From Candidatus Izemoplasmatales bacterium (GTDB lineage: Bacteria > Bacillota_I > Bacilli_A > Izemoplasmatales > Hujiaoplasmataceae): DNA of 46,923 nt. Location of the stretch: the NCBI GenBank assembly GCA_028698875.1, contig JAQVVR010000006.1, positions 1-46,923 on the forward strand. The letters run 5' to 3'. The position numbers were made by a program, and so were the translations under genes. The notes below the pieces were generated by a model. That model was not told where the DNA came from and searched no databases. It saw only the letters and a program-made list of their open reading frames with translations. Shown piece by piece: positions 24,781 through 33,067 of the stretch. Every line of letters starts with the position of its first letter. The stretch's first letter is position 1.

Positions 24781-25731
24781 TTATCCAAACAAACTGGATA
24801 CGCCTTGATCATCAATTATATTTATGATTCCCTGCCCCAATAATTTTGCAATTGATAGTTGAACAAGCTTGCTAAATTTCTTTTCTTCCGGAAGAAAGAC
24901 TGTATTTGTACAAATCATCTCCACAATCGGTGAATTCATAATTCGTTCTGGCGCTTGTCCGGATAAAAGCGGATGCGTGCAAGCGGCATATATATCTTTG
25001 GCCCCGGCGGCTTTTAAAGCGACACTTGCGGCCGCAATTGATCCACCCGTATCAATCATGTCATCGATGATGATGCAATTCATACCTTTGACTTGACCAA
25101 TAATGTTCATAACTTCAGCGATATTGGGTTCGGGTCTGGTTTTATCGATAATCGCAATGGGGGCTCCCAAAACGTTGGCGAGTGATCTTGCTCTGGCAAC
25201 ACCGCCATGGTCAGGAGAAACAACACAAATGTTTTTAATGTTTTTCTGTTTAAAGTATTCCGCAACAATCGGAAGTGCACGAAAATTGTCAATTGGAATA
25301 TTAAAGAAGCCTTGAATCTGGGCGGCATGTAAGTCCATACAGATTACCCTGGTGGCCCCGGCAGTTTGGACGAGATCGGCAATCAATTTAGCTGATATTG
25401 GTTGTCTTGCTTTGGCTTTTCGGTCTTGCCTTGAATATCCATAGTATGGCATTACAATGTTAATTTCCCTTGCGGAAGCCCGTTTTAATGCATCCATCAT
25501 GATAAGCAACTCCATGATGTTTTCGTTAACCGGACAACAAGTGGATTGAATAACGAACACCTTGTGTCCACGAACTGTTTCTCTGATGTCGATGTTGATT
25601 TCCCCGTCCGCGAAGCGAAACACTTCGCAATCACTCAGTGGAATGCCAATATAGTCAGCAATTTCCTGAGCTAGTCGGATGTTGGAACTCAATGCAAATA
25701 TCTTGACTTTCGAACCATGAAAGATCGCCAT
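24781..25731 (-). CDS. prs: Ribose-phosphate pyrophosphokinase
   Basis: Prs makes PRPP from ribose-5-phosphate and ATP for purine, pyrimidine, histidine and tryptophan pathways. The 316 residues contain [16 protein letters not shown], the ATP-loop region [15 protein letters not shown], the metal-binding [13 protein letters not shown] and the PRPP-binding [14 protein letters not shown]. The ATG at 25731 is preceded by GGAGGGG; an in-frame extension to 25806 covers the promoter and spoVG terminator, so it is spurious. In Bacillus prs lies in the ispE-purR-ridA-spoVG-glmU-prs region; the intervening genes are gone here. Confidence 0.98.
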   Translation of the reverse strand: MAIFHGSKVKIFALSSNIRLAQEIADYIGIPLSDCEVFRFADGEINIDIRETVRGHKVFVIQSTCCPVNENIMELLIMMDALKRASAREINIVMPYYGYSRQDRKAKARQPISAKLIADLVQTAGATRVICMDLHAAQIQGFFNIPIDNFRALPIVAEYFKQKNIKNICVVSPDHGGVARARSLANVLGAPIAIIDKTRPEPNIAEVMNIIGQVKGMNCIIIDDMIDTGGSIAAASVALKAAGAKDIYAACTHPLLSGQAPERIMNSPIVEMICTNTVFLPEEKKFSKLVQLSIAKLLGQGIINIIDDQGVSSLFG

Positions 25732-25756
25732 CTTACCCCTCCGATTTATCGTAATT

Positions 25757-25765
25757 AGTATACCA
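25757..25765 (-). promoter_or_regulatory. Extended -10 promoter of prs
   Basis: Minus-strand TGGTATACT, 25 bases before the prs start codon. A second TATAAT lies about 15 bases further upstream and could be an alternative. Confidence 0.5.
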
Positions 25766-25792
25766 TAAATATTATACACTAACTGGACAAAA

Positions 25793-25826
25793 TAAAAAAG
25801 TGCCAACTAGCAAAAGTCGGCACTTT
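25793..25826 (-). terminator. Terminator after spoVG
   Basis: Minus-strand stem AAAGTGCC/GGCACTTT (25797-25804 with 25819-25826), with an inner ACT/AGT extension, followed by TTTTATT. Confidence 0.85.
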
Positions 25827-25835
25827 GAGGATTGG

Positions 25836-26111
25836 CTAAACAGATTCTGGTTTAACAACGGGTATTTTGTCAAAAGCTTCCAACACCGCTTGTTCAATCA
25901 TAGTTCTTGTCTCAGTATTGATCGGGTGGGCGACATCTTTAAATTCGCCATTTGGCATTTTTCGACTCGGCATGGCAACAAAAAGCCCGTCTTTCCCTTC
26001 AATGATTCTGAGTTCATGGACAACAAAACATCCATCGATTGTAATGGCCGCGATGCCTACTAGACGGTTTTCTCCGTTGACCCGCTTAGCGCGTACTTCA
26101 GTTACCAGCAT
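25836..26111 (-). CDS. spoVG: SpoVG, site-specific DNA/RNA-binding regulator
   Basis: SpoVG is a small nucleic-acid-binding regulator found in sporulating and non-sporulating Gram-positives. The 91 residues match the family core: VTEVRAKRV at the start, AAITIDGCFVVHELRIIEGKDGLFVAMPSRKM, and DVAHPINTETRTMIEQAVL. AGAGGTGGG precedes the ATG. It sits between ispE and prs, echoing the Bacillus neighbourhood, with its own promoter and terminator. No sporulation genes are in this window, so a general regulatory role is more likely. Confidence 0.97.
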   Translation of the reverse strand: MLVTEVRAKRVNGENRLVGIAAITIDGCFVVHELRIIEGKDGLFVAMPSRKMPNGEFKDVAHPINTETRTMIEQAVLEAFDKIPVVKPESV

Positions 26112-26132
26112 ATTTTCCCACCTCTTATTTTG

Positions 26133-26141
26133 ATTATATCA
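26133..26141 (-). promoter_or_regulatory. Extended -10 promoter of spoVG
   Basis: Minus-strand TGATATAAT, 22 bases before the spoVG start codon. Confidence 0.65.
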
Positions 26142-26155
26142 TGCAAAAAATCGTT

Positions 26156-27067
26156 TTAAAAGGTCTTTTCCCGGGTTTTTTTAATAAAATTGTAAATATT
26201 TAGTGAATATTTATCACTATACCCGCTTATATAATGCGAAATGTCGGGTGTTACTTCCGTTATTAGTTTTATAATGGTTGACCCGCTGCCCGTCATTACA
26301 ACGCCTTTTGGTCCCACATTGCACATTAATTCGGTTTTAATTTTTTTTATCTCTGGGTACCGGGAGAATGTCGCTTCTTCCAAACTGTTATGTAAATTAT
26401 CAATAATATCTTGCGATCGATGCTCGGAAATGGCCGCAAGCAAAGGGCTAATATCATAGTGACCAAAGCCATCGGCATCGCCTTGGCAAAATACTTCATC
26501 GGTGGAAACAAAAATTTTCGGTTTAACCACAAGTACTTTATATAATGATAAATCAAGATCCAATTCGCTTACATCATTGCCAATGCCTTTAACCAGCGCT
26601 GGTGAGTCATATAAACAATAAGGAATATCCGCGCCAAAGTGACAAGCTATTTCCGTCATTGTGGCCAAAGACATCCCCCAGCCAAATAAGTCATTTAGAC
26701 CCAAAATAACCGCGGCTGCGTCGGCGGAATTACCACCAAGTCCACCTCCGGGAGGAATCCGTTTATCAATTTGAATTGTGACTTTTTGGTGGGGGTCATA
26801 TATACTTAGTAAATATTGAGCAACTTTTTTGATTAAATTATCCTCCGAATAAAAATATGGATCATTAGATTTAATCGTAACTATTTGTTCGCCGCCAACC
26901 ATAAAAAAGAGATCATCAGCTAAATCAATTCGCGCATTTATCATTTCCAAATTATGATACCCATCCAAACGACGATTGACAACATTTAAAAACAAATTGA
27001 CTTTGGCGTATGCTTTTCGATGGATAACCTCAGTTGTTATTGGAATTTTGTTGGTCAAAATAGTCAT
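26156..27067 (-). CDS. ispE: 4-diphosphocytidyl-2-C-methyl-D-erythritol kinase
   Basis: IspE phosphorylates CDP-methylerythritol, the fourth step of the MEP isoprenoid pathway. The 303 residues of this GHMP-family kinase show the N-terminal RKAYAKVNLFLNVV with the catalytic Lys/Asn region, RLDGYHNLEM, the ATP-binding PPGGGLGGNSADAAAVI, and the C-terminal GVVMTGSGSTI. The ATG at 27067 follows AAGGAAG. A TTGACA-17-CAAAAT promoter lies upstream, in the gap after the yolD terminator. It implies the MEP rather than the mevalonate route. Confidence 0.96.
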   Translation of the reverse strand: MTILTNKIPITTEVIHRKAYAKVNLFLNVVNRRLDGYHNLEMINARIDLADDLFFMVGGEQIVTIKSNDPYFYSEDNLIKKVAQYLLSIYDPHQKVTIQIDKRIPPGGGLGGNSADAAAVILGLNDLFGWGMSLATMTEIACHFGADIPYCLYDSPALVKGIGNDVSELDLDLSLYKVLVVKPKIFVSTDEVFCQGDADGFGHYDISPLLAAISEHRSQDIIDNLHNSLEEATFSRYPEIKKIKTELMCNVGPKGVVMTGSGSTIIKLITEVTPDISHYISGYSDKYSLNIYNFIKKTREKTF

Positions 27068-27096
27068 TGGTTTCGCTTCCTTTTTCTTTACTTCTT

Positions 27097-27125
27097 ATTT
27101 TGCCTTTGCCGAGTGAATATGTCAA
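27097..27125 (-). promoter_or_regulatory. Promoter of ispE
   Basis: Minus-strand -35 TTGACA (27120-27125), a 17-base spacer and -10 CAAAAT (27097-27102, four of six consensus bases). Confidence 0.6.
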
Positions 27126-27172
27126 TTGCGTTTTTGATATTTTAACTTGATAAAAATTATTTTAAATGATTG

Positions 27173-27213
27173 AAAAAAACGACATTACCGAAAATTAATT
27201 TCAATAATGTCGT
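27173..27213 (-). terminator. Terminator overlapping the yolD 3' end
   Basis: Minus-strand stem ACGACATTA/TAATGTCGT (27205-27213 with 27179-27187) followed by TTTTTT. The stop codon of the yolD gene lies in the 3' arm, so the terminator is embedded in coding sequence. Confidence 0.85.
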
Positions 27214-27514
27214 CGGCTTGAAATTTTTCCCATGTTGATAATGTAATTTCTTTTTTTTCATAATTGATTTTTTTTACTGCTCCGAATGTAACCCGGATGT
27301 ATCCATCTCGGTAATATCGAAGTTCAATGTCTTTTTCCGTGATGATTGCTTCCTGTAATTTGTGATTTAATTCTTCATAGGCATCATCGCACAGAGAAGG
27401 GCGATCTTTTTTCCCTAATCGATAGCGCATTTCTTGTAACATGGATGAATAACCAACAAGTGCATCATATGCGTTCCATTTGATAATCCCGCGATCAACA
27501 TATAATCTATGCAT
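27185..27514 (-). CDS. YolD-like protein
   Basis: The 109 residues match the YolD-like family: an N-terminal RGIIKWNAYDALVGYSSML, then a C-terminal part ending with a strand-rich GYIRVTFGAVKKINYEKKEITLS. In Bacillus, YolD-type genes sit next to UvrX-type Y-family polymerases and are thought to assist or regulate them, somewhat like UmuD. The same pairing is seen here: it overlaps the end of the polymerase gene by 8 bases (start ATG 27514, after GGTGG). The exact role is inference. Confidence 0.88.
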   Translation of the reverse strand: MHRLYVDRGIIKWNAYDALVGYSSMLQEMRYRLGKKDRPSLCDDAYEELNHKLQEAIITEKDIELRYYRDGYIRVTFGAVKKINYEKKEITLSTWEKFQADDIIEINFR

Positions 27515-28772
27515 GGTGTCCACCAATCATTTCATTGCGCGCCTTGATTGTCGATGCTTTCATCTCTGCGGAAGCGCGAGTGACGCTGTTACGGCCGTAC
27601 TTAAATTTAATCTCATCAATAGCGGAAAAAACCTGTTCTTCTTTGATGACCCGATTAATGTCATCAAATAAATTTAGTTGTCGTTGCGGTTGATCGGATA
27701 AGTTTGTAACCGCAACGTTAACCCGACGAATTGGCTCGTTTTCGTAAGAGGTATTAAACAAATGAAGACAAGCTTTATAAATATCAGCTTCATTAGCGGA
27801 TGGATCTGGCATTTTAATCTGCCTGCCGAAACCACCTCCCGAGTCCTTGCTATACCCAATGGCTAAATAAACAGTTCCCGCACGTTTGCCAGTCAGCCGA
27901 AGTCGGCGACAGACATCGTCTACTTGCTCCAAAATGATTTGATAAATGTCTGGTGGGTAATAATCGCGAAACATCGTTTGACCAATGCCATAACTCTTCG
28001 AAGCTGGTTTTGTTGTGTATTTGTCTTTAATCATGCTCATATCGATGCCATTAGCGTGATAATATAGTTCTTCACCGATGATGCCAAATTTTTTCTTAAT
28101 TTTTTCAACATCATAATTTGCTAGATCGCCGACTTTAAAAATTCCGAGTTTGTTAAGTTTTGCTTCAGTATTATGACCAATTCCCCACATTTCGGAAAGC
28201 GGTGTCACGTTCCATAGTTTCTCTTTAAAGTTGTCATATGTCCATTCAGCAATGAAGTCCGGCGCCTTTTTTGATTCAATGTCAAGTGCTAGTTTAGCCA
28301 AAAGCATATTTGGTCCAATCCCACAAGTCGCGGTGATTTTGGTTTCGTCATAAATGGTTTTTAAAATCATTTTTGCTATTTCTCTATCCGATTTTTGATA
28401 AAACTTTTTATATTCGGTAAAATCCATAAATACTTCATCAATCGAATATACGTAAAGATCTTCTTCGGATACGAAACGTAAATATATTTCGACAATTTTC
28501 GTCGAGTACTCTAAATATTTTTCCATTCGTGGCTTTTGAAATATAATCTTCATGTTTTTTGGCAATTCAAAGATTCGCAATCGTCCCGGAATTCCAAACG
28601 TCTTTAGATATGGAGACACAGCCAAAATAATCGACCCACCACCCCGAGAAACGTCTGCGACAACCAATGGTGTCGTAAACGGATCAAGTCCCAAAAGTGC
28701 ACATTCGACTGATGCGTAAAAACTCTTTAAATCAATGCACAGAATGTTTCGGTGAATCCGATATTCTTCCAT
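27507..28772 (-). CDS. Y-family DNA polymerase, UvrX/UmuC type
   Basis: This is a translesion DNA polymerase of the Y family. The 421 residues show CIDLKSFYASVEC (12-24), with the first catalytic Asp, and YSIDEVFMDF, with the second acidic pair, then a thumb with helix-hairpin-helix (LSEMWGIGHNTEAKLNKLGI) and a little-finger domain. The pairing with yolD and the sequence GGGSIILAVSPYLKTFGI favour the UvrX (YqjW) group over DinB. AAAGGAG precedes the ATG. A TATAAT at 28796-28801 is a probable -10. No LexA-type operator CGAAC-N4-GTTCG was seen, so SOS control is not supported by the sequence. Confidence 0.93.
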   Translation of the reverse strand: MEEYRIHRNILCIDLKSFYASVECALLGLDPFTTPLVVADVSRGGGSIILAVSPYLKTFGIPGRLRIFELPKNMKIIFQKPRMEKYLEYSTKIVEIYLRFVSEEDLYVYSIDEVFMDFTEYKKFYQKSDREIAKMILKTIYDETKITATCGIGPNMLLAKLALDIESKKAPDFIAEWTYDNFKEKLWNVTPLSEMWGIGHNTEAKLNKLGIFKVGDLANYDVEKIKKKFGIIGEELYYHANGIDMSMIKDKYTTKPASKSYGIGQTMFRDYYPPDIYQIILEQVDDVCRRLRLTGKRAGTVYLAIGYSKDSGGGFGRQIKMPDPSANEADIYKACLHLFNTSYENEPIRRVNVAVTNLSDQPQRQLNLFDDINRVIKEEQVFSAIDEIKFKYGRNSVTRASAEMKASTIKARNEMIGGHHA

Positions 28773-28849
28773 AGGCCACTCCTTTCATCTCTTCTATTAT
28801 ACTGATTTTTTTTTATAATTTATAGACTTGACATTATCTTTTTCGAAAA

Positions 28850-28866
28850 TATAACCAAAGGTTATA
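28850..28866. repeat. Second hairpin behind the pspC terminator
   Basis: TATAACC-AAA-GGTTATA is a perfect 7-bp inverted repeat directly after the poly-T of the pspC terminator (minus strand), itself followed by TTTTCG. It may form a tandem terminator. Confidence 0.55.
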
Positions 28867-28895
28867 AAAAAAGTCTCGTTATCAACGAGGCTTTT
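28866..28895 (-). terminator. Terminator after pspC
   Basis: Minus-strand stem AGCCTCGTT/AACGAGACT (one mismatch) with loop GAT, followed by TTTTTTT. Confidence 0.85.
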
Positions 28896-28907
28896 AAGCA
28901 AATCTTT

Positions 28908-29204
28908 TTATCTGTCTTTATTTTTTTTATCAAATTTAGCAAACGGATCATCGGAATCATCAACATTAATGGTTTCTGCATTATGAATCTCGTCCGCCAT
29001 TTTCTTCATGACAACACTTTTAGGATCAATCAGCAGCGCCAAGATAAGATACGCTACTAATCCGGTGCCGGCAAATAAAACTAAAAACACCCAGATGACT
29101 CGAATTAGTGTGACATCCATATCAAAATAATCGGCAAGGCCAGCACATACCCCAAAGATTTTTTGGTTTTCCGTATCGCGGTATAAACGCTTTTTTTCTG
29201 TCAC
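28908..29204 (-). CDS. PspC-domain membrane protein
   Basis: The 98 residues hold one PspC domain: KRLYRDTENQKIFGVCAGLADYFDMDVTLIRVIWV followed by a membrane helix (about 38-62), then an acidic/charged tail ending FDKKNKDR. PspC proteins are membrane sensors of envelope stress, in some species controlling PspA; no pspA or pspB is seen here. GTG 29204 is the likely start, 7 bases after GAGGTGATA, whereas the GTG at 29213 is within that site. A consensus promoter lies immediately upstream inside the preceding gene's 3' end. Confidence 0.92.
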   Translation of the reverse strand: MTEKKRLYRDTENQKIFGVCAGLADYFDMDVTLIRVIWVFLVLFAGTGLVAYLILALLIDPKSVVMKKMADEIHNAETINVDDSDDPFAKFDKKNKDR

Positions 29205-29224
29205 TTTTATCACCTCGGAACTAT

Positions 29225-29253
29225 ATTATAGAATCTTCATCGTTCGCTGTCAA
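29225..29253 (-). promoter_or_regulatory. Consensus sigma-A promoter of pspC
   Basis: Minus-strand TTGACA (29248-29253), a 17-base spacer and TATAAT (29225-29230) match both consensus hexamers exactly, the best promoter in the window. The -35 overlaps the 3' end of the surface protein gene. Confidence 0.85.
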
Positions 29254-30580
29254 CCTGTATATCGATCGGCTTTGTTTTTTTTGCTTTATTGTAACGCGTC
29301 TTGACTCGTTGAACAATCTCTACTGGGCGGGTTTTAACAACGATCATTGCAATCCCTAATCCGGTGGCTACCACCGGGATGATGGAAATCAAAATTAATG
29401 TCACCGTCGTGATTTTTTCTTTAACAAACACAGAAATAGTTTCGACAACACCATTGGCGAGGGTTATGATTATCTCTGTATTACCAAAACCGACGCCACT
29501 TACATTACCAAAAGCGTCAACACTCGCAATTGTTGGATCTTTGGAAGTATATCCGCTGATTGTTGAATCACCAACAGTTATGTATGCGACAAGATTAATC
29601 GTTTCGCCGTCAACGGTTAATTCAATTTTTGTCGGTGTGTAAATTAACCCTTCAATGGCAGAATCAATGTTCAAAACCAGTTGATCAACATCGGTTTGAA
29701 GCGCATTGGCATCAGCATTTGTCATCTTGGCCGCAGTTAGAAGCGTATCTAAAATATAATATGAGGTTATGGTATATTTTTCGGCTTTAATATTGTCGCC
29801 TTGGTTAATGGCAATTTGAAGTAGTGTTTTGTCAGCTAAAGGAATTAATAAATCATATGCCGCTTCCACGTCCGCAATTGTTTGGGTGCATAGTGCTGAG
29901 TTGGTATCATCGCCAATCATTATCAGACGAATACGTTCCAACTCGGTATGGAAAAGATCAATCGACATTGGTGTGTTTCCCGCCAAATTAAAATTAATAG
30001 CCATTTCATAAACGTTTTCAAGAATCGTTGTATCGGCTTTTAATTCCAGTTGCGATATCGCATCATTAATCAACAGCGTTAGATTGTCAACATCTGTCTG
30101 TACAACTTCTGGGTCATCAAGGATGGCATCGGCAGCTTGATAGTTACCATATGCAAGTACTGCCGCAACGAATTGGGAATATGATGATGATGTATATAAA
30201 TTACGGTCGCCATAATATGCCGAAATCGCTGCGTTGTTGGCTGCATTTAGTGCCGTTATGTCAGCTCGCAATACTAATAATGATAATGCATTGCCAATGG
30301 CATCGATAAGATTGTCAATTGTTATTTGTTCCGCTAACGGATCATCAATTATCGTTTGAATGGCTGTGATGCCACCGAGATTATCAATTGCCGTAGCGAA
30401 TAAAGCAAATGAAGACGGCGTATACTGTGTTTCCGCAATCACTGCCGCTTCCACGTTCGCTTTGGCGGTAATTAAATCTGTTTTAATTGTTTCGGCTCTT
30501 ACAATATATGGAGGCGTGGCAAAAAAGCAAGTAATTATCATAAGCAGCAAAATAAATGGTTTATGTAATTTTTTTTGCAT
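29237..30580 (-). CDS. Surface protein with FIVAR-like repeats, Big2 domain and C-terminal TM
   Basis: This is a predicted secreted, membrane-anchored protein. The 447 residues have a signal peptide (1-29, cleavage near VRA-ET), four FIVAR-like three-helix repeats (about 36-104, 105-180, 181-248, 249-313; the second has YTSSSYSQFVAAV and DVDNLTLLINDAISQL), a Big2-like Ig domain (316-387, SKDPTIASVDAFGNVSGVGFGNT), one membrane helix (392-415) and a Lys/Arg-rich cytoplasmic tail. No LPXTG motif is present, so anchoring is by the helix, not sortase. Such repeats occur in adhesins and carbohydrate-binding proteins; the ligand is unknown. It follows the PLP-enzyme gene by 23 bases, with GGAGGGGAG before its ATG. 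Confidence 0.88.
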   Translation of the reverse strand: MQKKLHKPFILLLMIITCFFATPPYIVRAETIKTDLITAKANVEAAVIAETQYTPSSFALFATAIDNLGGITAIQTIIDDPLAEQITIDNLIDAIGNALSLLVLRADITALNAANNAAISAYYGDRNLYTSSSYSQFVAAVLAYGNYQAADAILDDPEVVQTDVDNLTLLINDAISQLELKADTTILENVYEMAINFNLAGNTPMSIDLFHTELERIRLIMIGDDTNSALCTQTIADVEAAYDLLIPLADKTLLQIAINQGDNIKAEKYTITSYYILDTLLTAAKMTNADANALQTDVDQLVLNIDSAIEGLIYTPTKIELTVDGETINLVAYITVGDSTISGYTSKDPTIASVDAFGNVSGVGFGNTEIIITLANGVVETISVFVKEKITTVTLILISIIPVVATGLGIAMIVVKTRPVEIVQRVKTRYNKAKKTKPIDIQVDSER

Positions 30581-30603
30581 TTATTCTCCCCTCCTTGTCG
30601 AAA

Positions 30604-31761
30604 TTATTTTTCGCAAAGACGATATGCTTCTTCTAAACGCGCAAGCATTTTTCTTATATTTTTGCGTGGCGTTGCAATATTAATCCGGTAGAATTTGGCT
30701 CCGTTTTCTCCAAAAAGGCTTCCATCTTCACCCAACACTTTTGCTTCGGTTTCAAAGAAATCACAGACGCATTTCTTTAATTTTCGGCAATCAAGCCACA
30801 GTAGATAAGTTCCTTCCAACGGTGGCAAAGAAATCTTTGGCATCTTCGCTTCGATCTCTGTTTTAACAAGTTGATAGTTGCCTTCAATATATTTTATTAC
30901 TTGATCAAGCCATGCTGCCCCGTGTTGGAAAGCAGCATTGACCATCACGGGGGCAAAAACGTTTTGCGCACCAAGATGATACTGACACATTGCTTCGTTG
31001 ATTTGTTTAATGTGTTCAGGATTTTCCGACACAAGAAAAGACATTCCGGTAGCGGCGATATTAAATGTTTTTGTTGCCGATAAAAGCGTGAAAGTGCTAT
31101 CTTTAATCCGCTCATTTACTGTTGAAAACGGCACATGCTTGAATCCGGGCATGATCAAATCAGAATGGATTTCATCGCTGATTACCAACACATGGTTTTT
31201 TTCAGCCAAAGCGGCGATTTTCTTTAATTCGCCTTCGCTCCATACTCTACCCACGGGATTGTGAGGGGAGCAGAGTAACAAAACTTTAGATTTTTGTAAG
31301 CAAAGATCTAAATTAGCAAAATCAATTAGATAATAACCATCAGAATTAATAAGTGGTGAAGCAACGATATTTCGTTTGGCGTTTTTGATTCCGGTCCAAA
31401 AGTAATTATAAACTGGGCTCATAATTGTGATGTTGTCGTTGGGTTCGGTAAATATATTTAGCAATAAATTAATTCCGGCGACAACACTATAATAAGGTAT
31501 GATATCGGCTTTCTTAATGGCGATTCCATTCCGGGTTTTTTGCCAATTAATAAAAGCGTCAAAAACATCATCAGGAATATAAGAATAACCATATATAGGA
31601 TGGTTGACACGTTTCTTTAATGCTTTTACAATCTCGTCGGCCACCGGAAAATCCATATCAGCGATCCACATCGATAAACAGTCGTCACCTTTTCCTAAAT
31701 CATATTTGACGCTATTTGTGTCTTTTCGACAGATAATTTTATTAAAGTTGTACCGCTTCAC
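30604..31761 (-). CDS. MalY/PatB-type PLP aminotransferase or C-S lyase
   Basis: The 385 residues belong to the PLP fold-type I family, MalY/PatB branch: N-terminal DCLSMWIADMDFPVADEIVKAL, HPIYGYS, CSPHNPVGRVWS, the SDEIHSDLI motif (195-203) and the PLP lysine in SATKTFNIA (Lys231). PatB/MalY members cleave cystathionine or cysteine to give homocysteine or sulfide, pyruvate and ammonia; aminotransferase activity is an alternative. The start is GTG 31761, 10 bases after GAGGAG, and the first 20 bases overlap purB. It may be cotranscribed with purB, folD and the surface protein gene. Confidence 0.9.
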   Translation of the reverse strand: MKRYNFNKIICRKDTNSVKYDLGKGDDCLSMWIADMDFPVADEIVKALKKRVNHPIYGYSYIPDDVFDAFINWQKTRNGIAIKKADIIPYYSVVAGINLLLNIFTEPNDNITIMSPVYNYFWTGIKNAKRNIVASPLINSDGYYLIDFANLDLCLQKSKVLLLCSPHNPVGRVWSEGELKKIAALAEKNHVLVISDEIHSDLIMPGFKHVPFSTVNERIKDSTFTLLSATKTFNIAATGMSFLVSENPEHIKQINEAMCQYHLGAQNVFAPVMVNAAFQHGAAWLDQVIKYIEGNYQLVKTEIEAKMPKISLPPLEGTYLLWLDCRKLKKCVCDFFETEAKVLGEDGSLFGENGAKFYRINIATPRKNIRKMLARLEEAYRLCEK

Positions 31762-33067
31762 AACTGTTCATCTCCTCAGAAAATACTTTTGTATAAATAT
31801 GGTTTACATATTGCTTATAAAAATCAATATTAAAAATGGTTTCTAGTTCCGGGATTGTTAGTTTTTCTTTAATCAACGCGCTATTACAGACCAAATATTT
31901 AAACGCAATTCGTTCCTCCATAGCTTTTTTAGCAAGTGTTTGCGTAAAATCATATGCTGATTCTCGTGATAGACCTTTATCGACCAAAGCGGTAAGAACC
32001 CGCTGCGAAAAATGCGTGCCAAAGGATAAATCAATATTCTTTCGCATTTGTTCTGGATAGACTTCCAAATGATCAAGAACATTAGCGAAGCGGTTAAGCA
32101 TGTAGTCAATCAGTTGCGTTGCATCCGGTAGAACAATCCGTTCCACAGATGAATGTGAAATATCGCGTTCGTGCCACAAAGCAATATCCTCAAGACCAGA
32201 AACGTTGTATCCGCGTAAAACGCGTGCTAATCCACAGATGTTTTCGCAAGAAATAGGATTGCGCTTATGCGGCATCGCTGAGGATCCCTTTTGGGTTGTT
32301 GCAAACGCTTCGGAAACTTCTTTAATTTCTGTGCGTTGTAAATGCCGAATTTCCGTCGCGATCTTTTCTAAAGTCGCTCCGATTAAAGCTAAAACGGAAA
32401 GATAATATGCGTGACGATCTCGCTGTAAAATCTGCGTTGAGACTAATGCATGATCAATACCAAGCTGATTGCACACATATGTTTCAATTTCCGGGCCGGT
32501 GAAAGCATAATTGCCGACAGCTCCTGAAATTTTTCCGCACTCAACATCGTGAGCGGCGGCTTTGAACCGCCGTATATTTCGTTTCATTTCTGCATACCAT
32601 AAAGTCCATTTCAACCCAAAAGTCGTAACATCGGCATGCATCCCGTGTGTTCTACCCATACAAAAAATGTCTTTATAGAGAATTGCTTTTTTCTTCAAAA
32701 TATTTACAAAAGCATTTAAGTCTTTTTCAATTATCTGATTTGCTTGTTTAAGCAGACATCCTGTGGCTGTATCAATAATATCAGACGATGTTAATCCATA
32801 GTGAATAAACCGTTTTTCTGCTCCGAGAGACTCCGATACCGTTCGGGTAAAAGCAATGATATCGTGTTTTGTTTCTTGTTCAATTTCGGCAATTCTGGTT
32901 AAAGAAAAACTTGCATTTCGGTTTAATAAATCCATTTCTTTTGGTGAAACAATTCCTTTTTTCATCAAAGCTTCGGCGTTGAGTAATTCAATTTTTAAAT
33001 AGGTTTTAAACTTGTTCTCATCCGTCCATATTGCCGCCATTTCCGGCCGAACATATCGTTCAATCAT
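31742..33067 (-). CDS. purB: Adenylosuccinate lyase
   Basis: PurB splits SAICAR and adenylosuccinate, releasing fumarate, in two steps of purine synthesis. The 441 residues have MIERYVRPEMAAIW at the start, TKHDIIAF (His68), GRTHGMHADVTTFG (His141), and the family signature SSAMPHKRNP. The ATG at 33067 has GGAGGGAAATC before it; the longer in-frame form to 33124 lies inside folD. It overlaps the folD stop by 8 bases. The next step enzyme, purA, is present at 42310-43596. Confidence 0.97.
   Translation of the reverse strand: MIERYVRPEMAAIWTDENKFKTYLKIELLNAEALMKKGIVSPKEMDLLNRNASFSLTRIAEIEQETKHDIIAFTRTVSESLGAEKRFIHYGLTSSDIIDTATGCLLKQANQIIEKDLNAFVNILKKKAILYKDIFCMGRTHGMHADVTTFGLKWTLWYAEMKRNIRRFKAAAHDVECGKISGAVGNYAFTGPEIETYVCNQLGIDHALVSTQILQRDRHAYYLSVLALIGATLEKIATEIRHLQRTEIKEVSEAFATTQKGSSAMPHKRNPISCENICGLARVLRGYNVSGLEDIALWHERDISHSSVERIVLPDATQLIDYMLNRFANVLDHLEVYPEQMRKNIDLSFGTHFSQRVLTALVDKGLSRESAYDFTQTLAKKAMEERIAFKYLVCNSALIKEKLTIPELETIFNIDFYKQYVNHIYTKVFSEEMNSCEAVQL

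Noticed and set aside
25732-25806. In-frame 25-residue N-terminal extension of prs
   Set aside because: It spans the prs promoter and the spoVG terminator; the ATG at 25731 has GGAGGGG at the right distance and gives the normal length.
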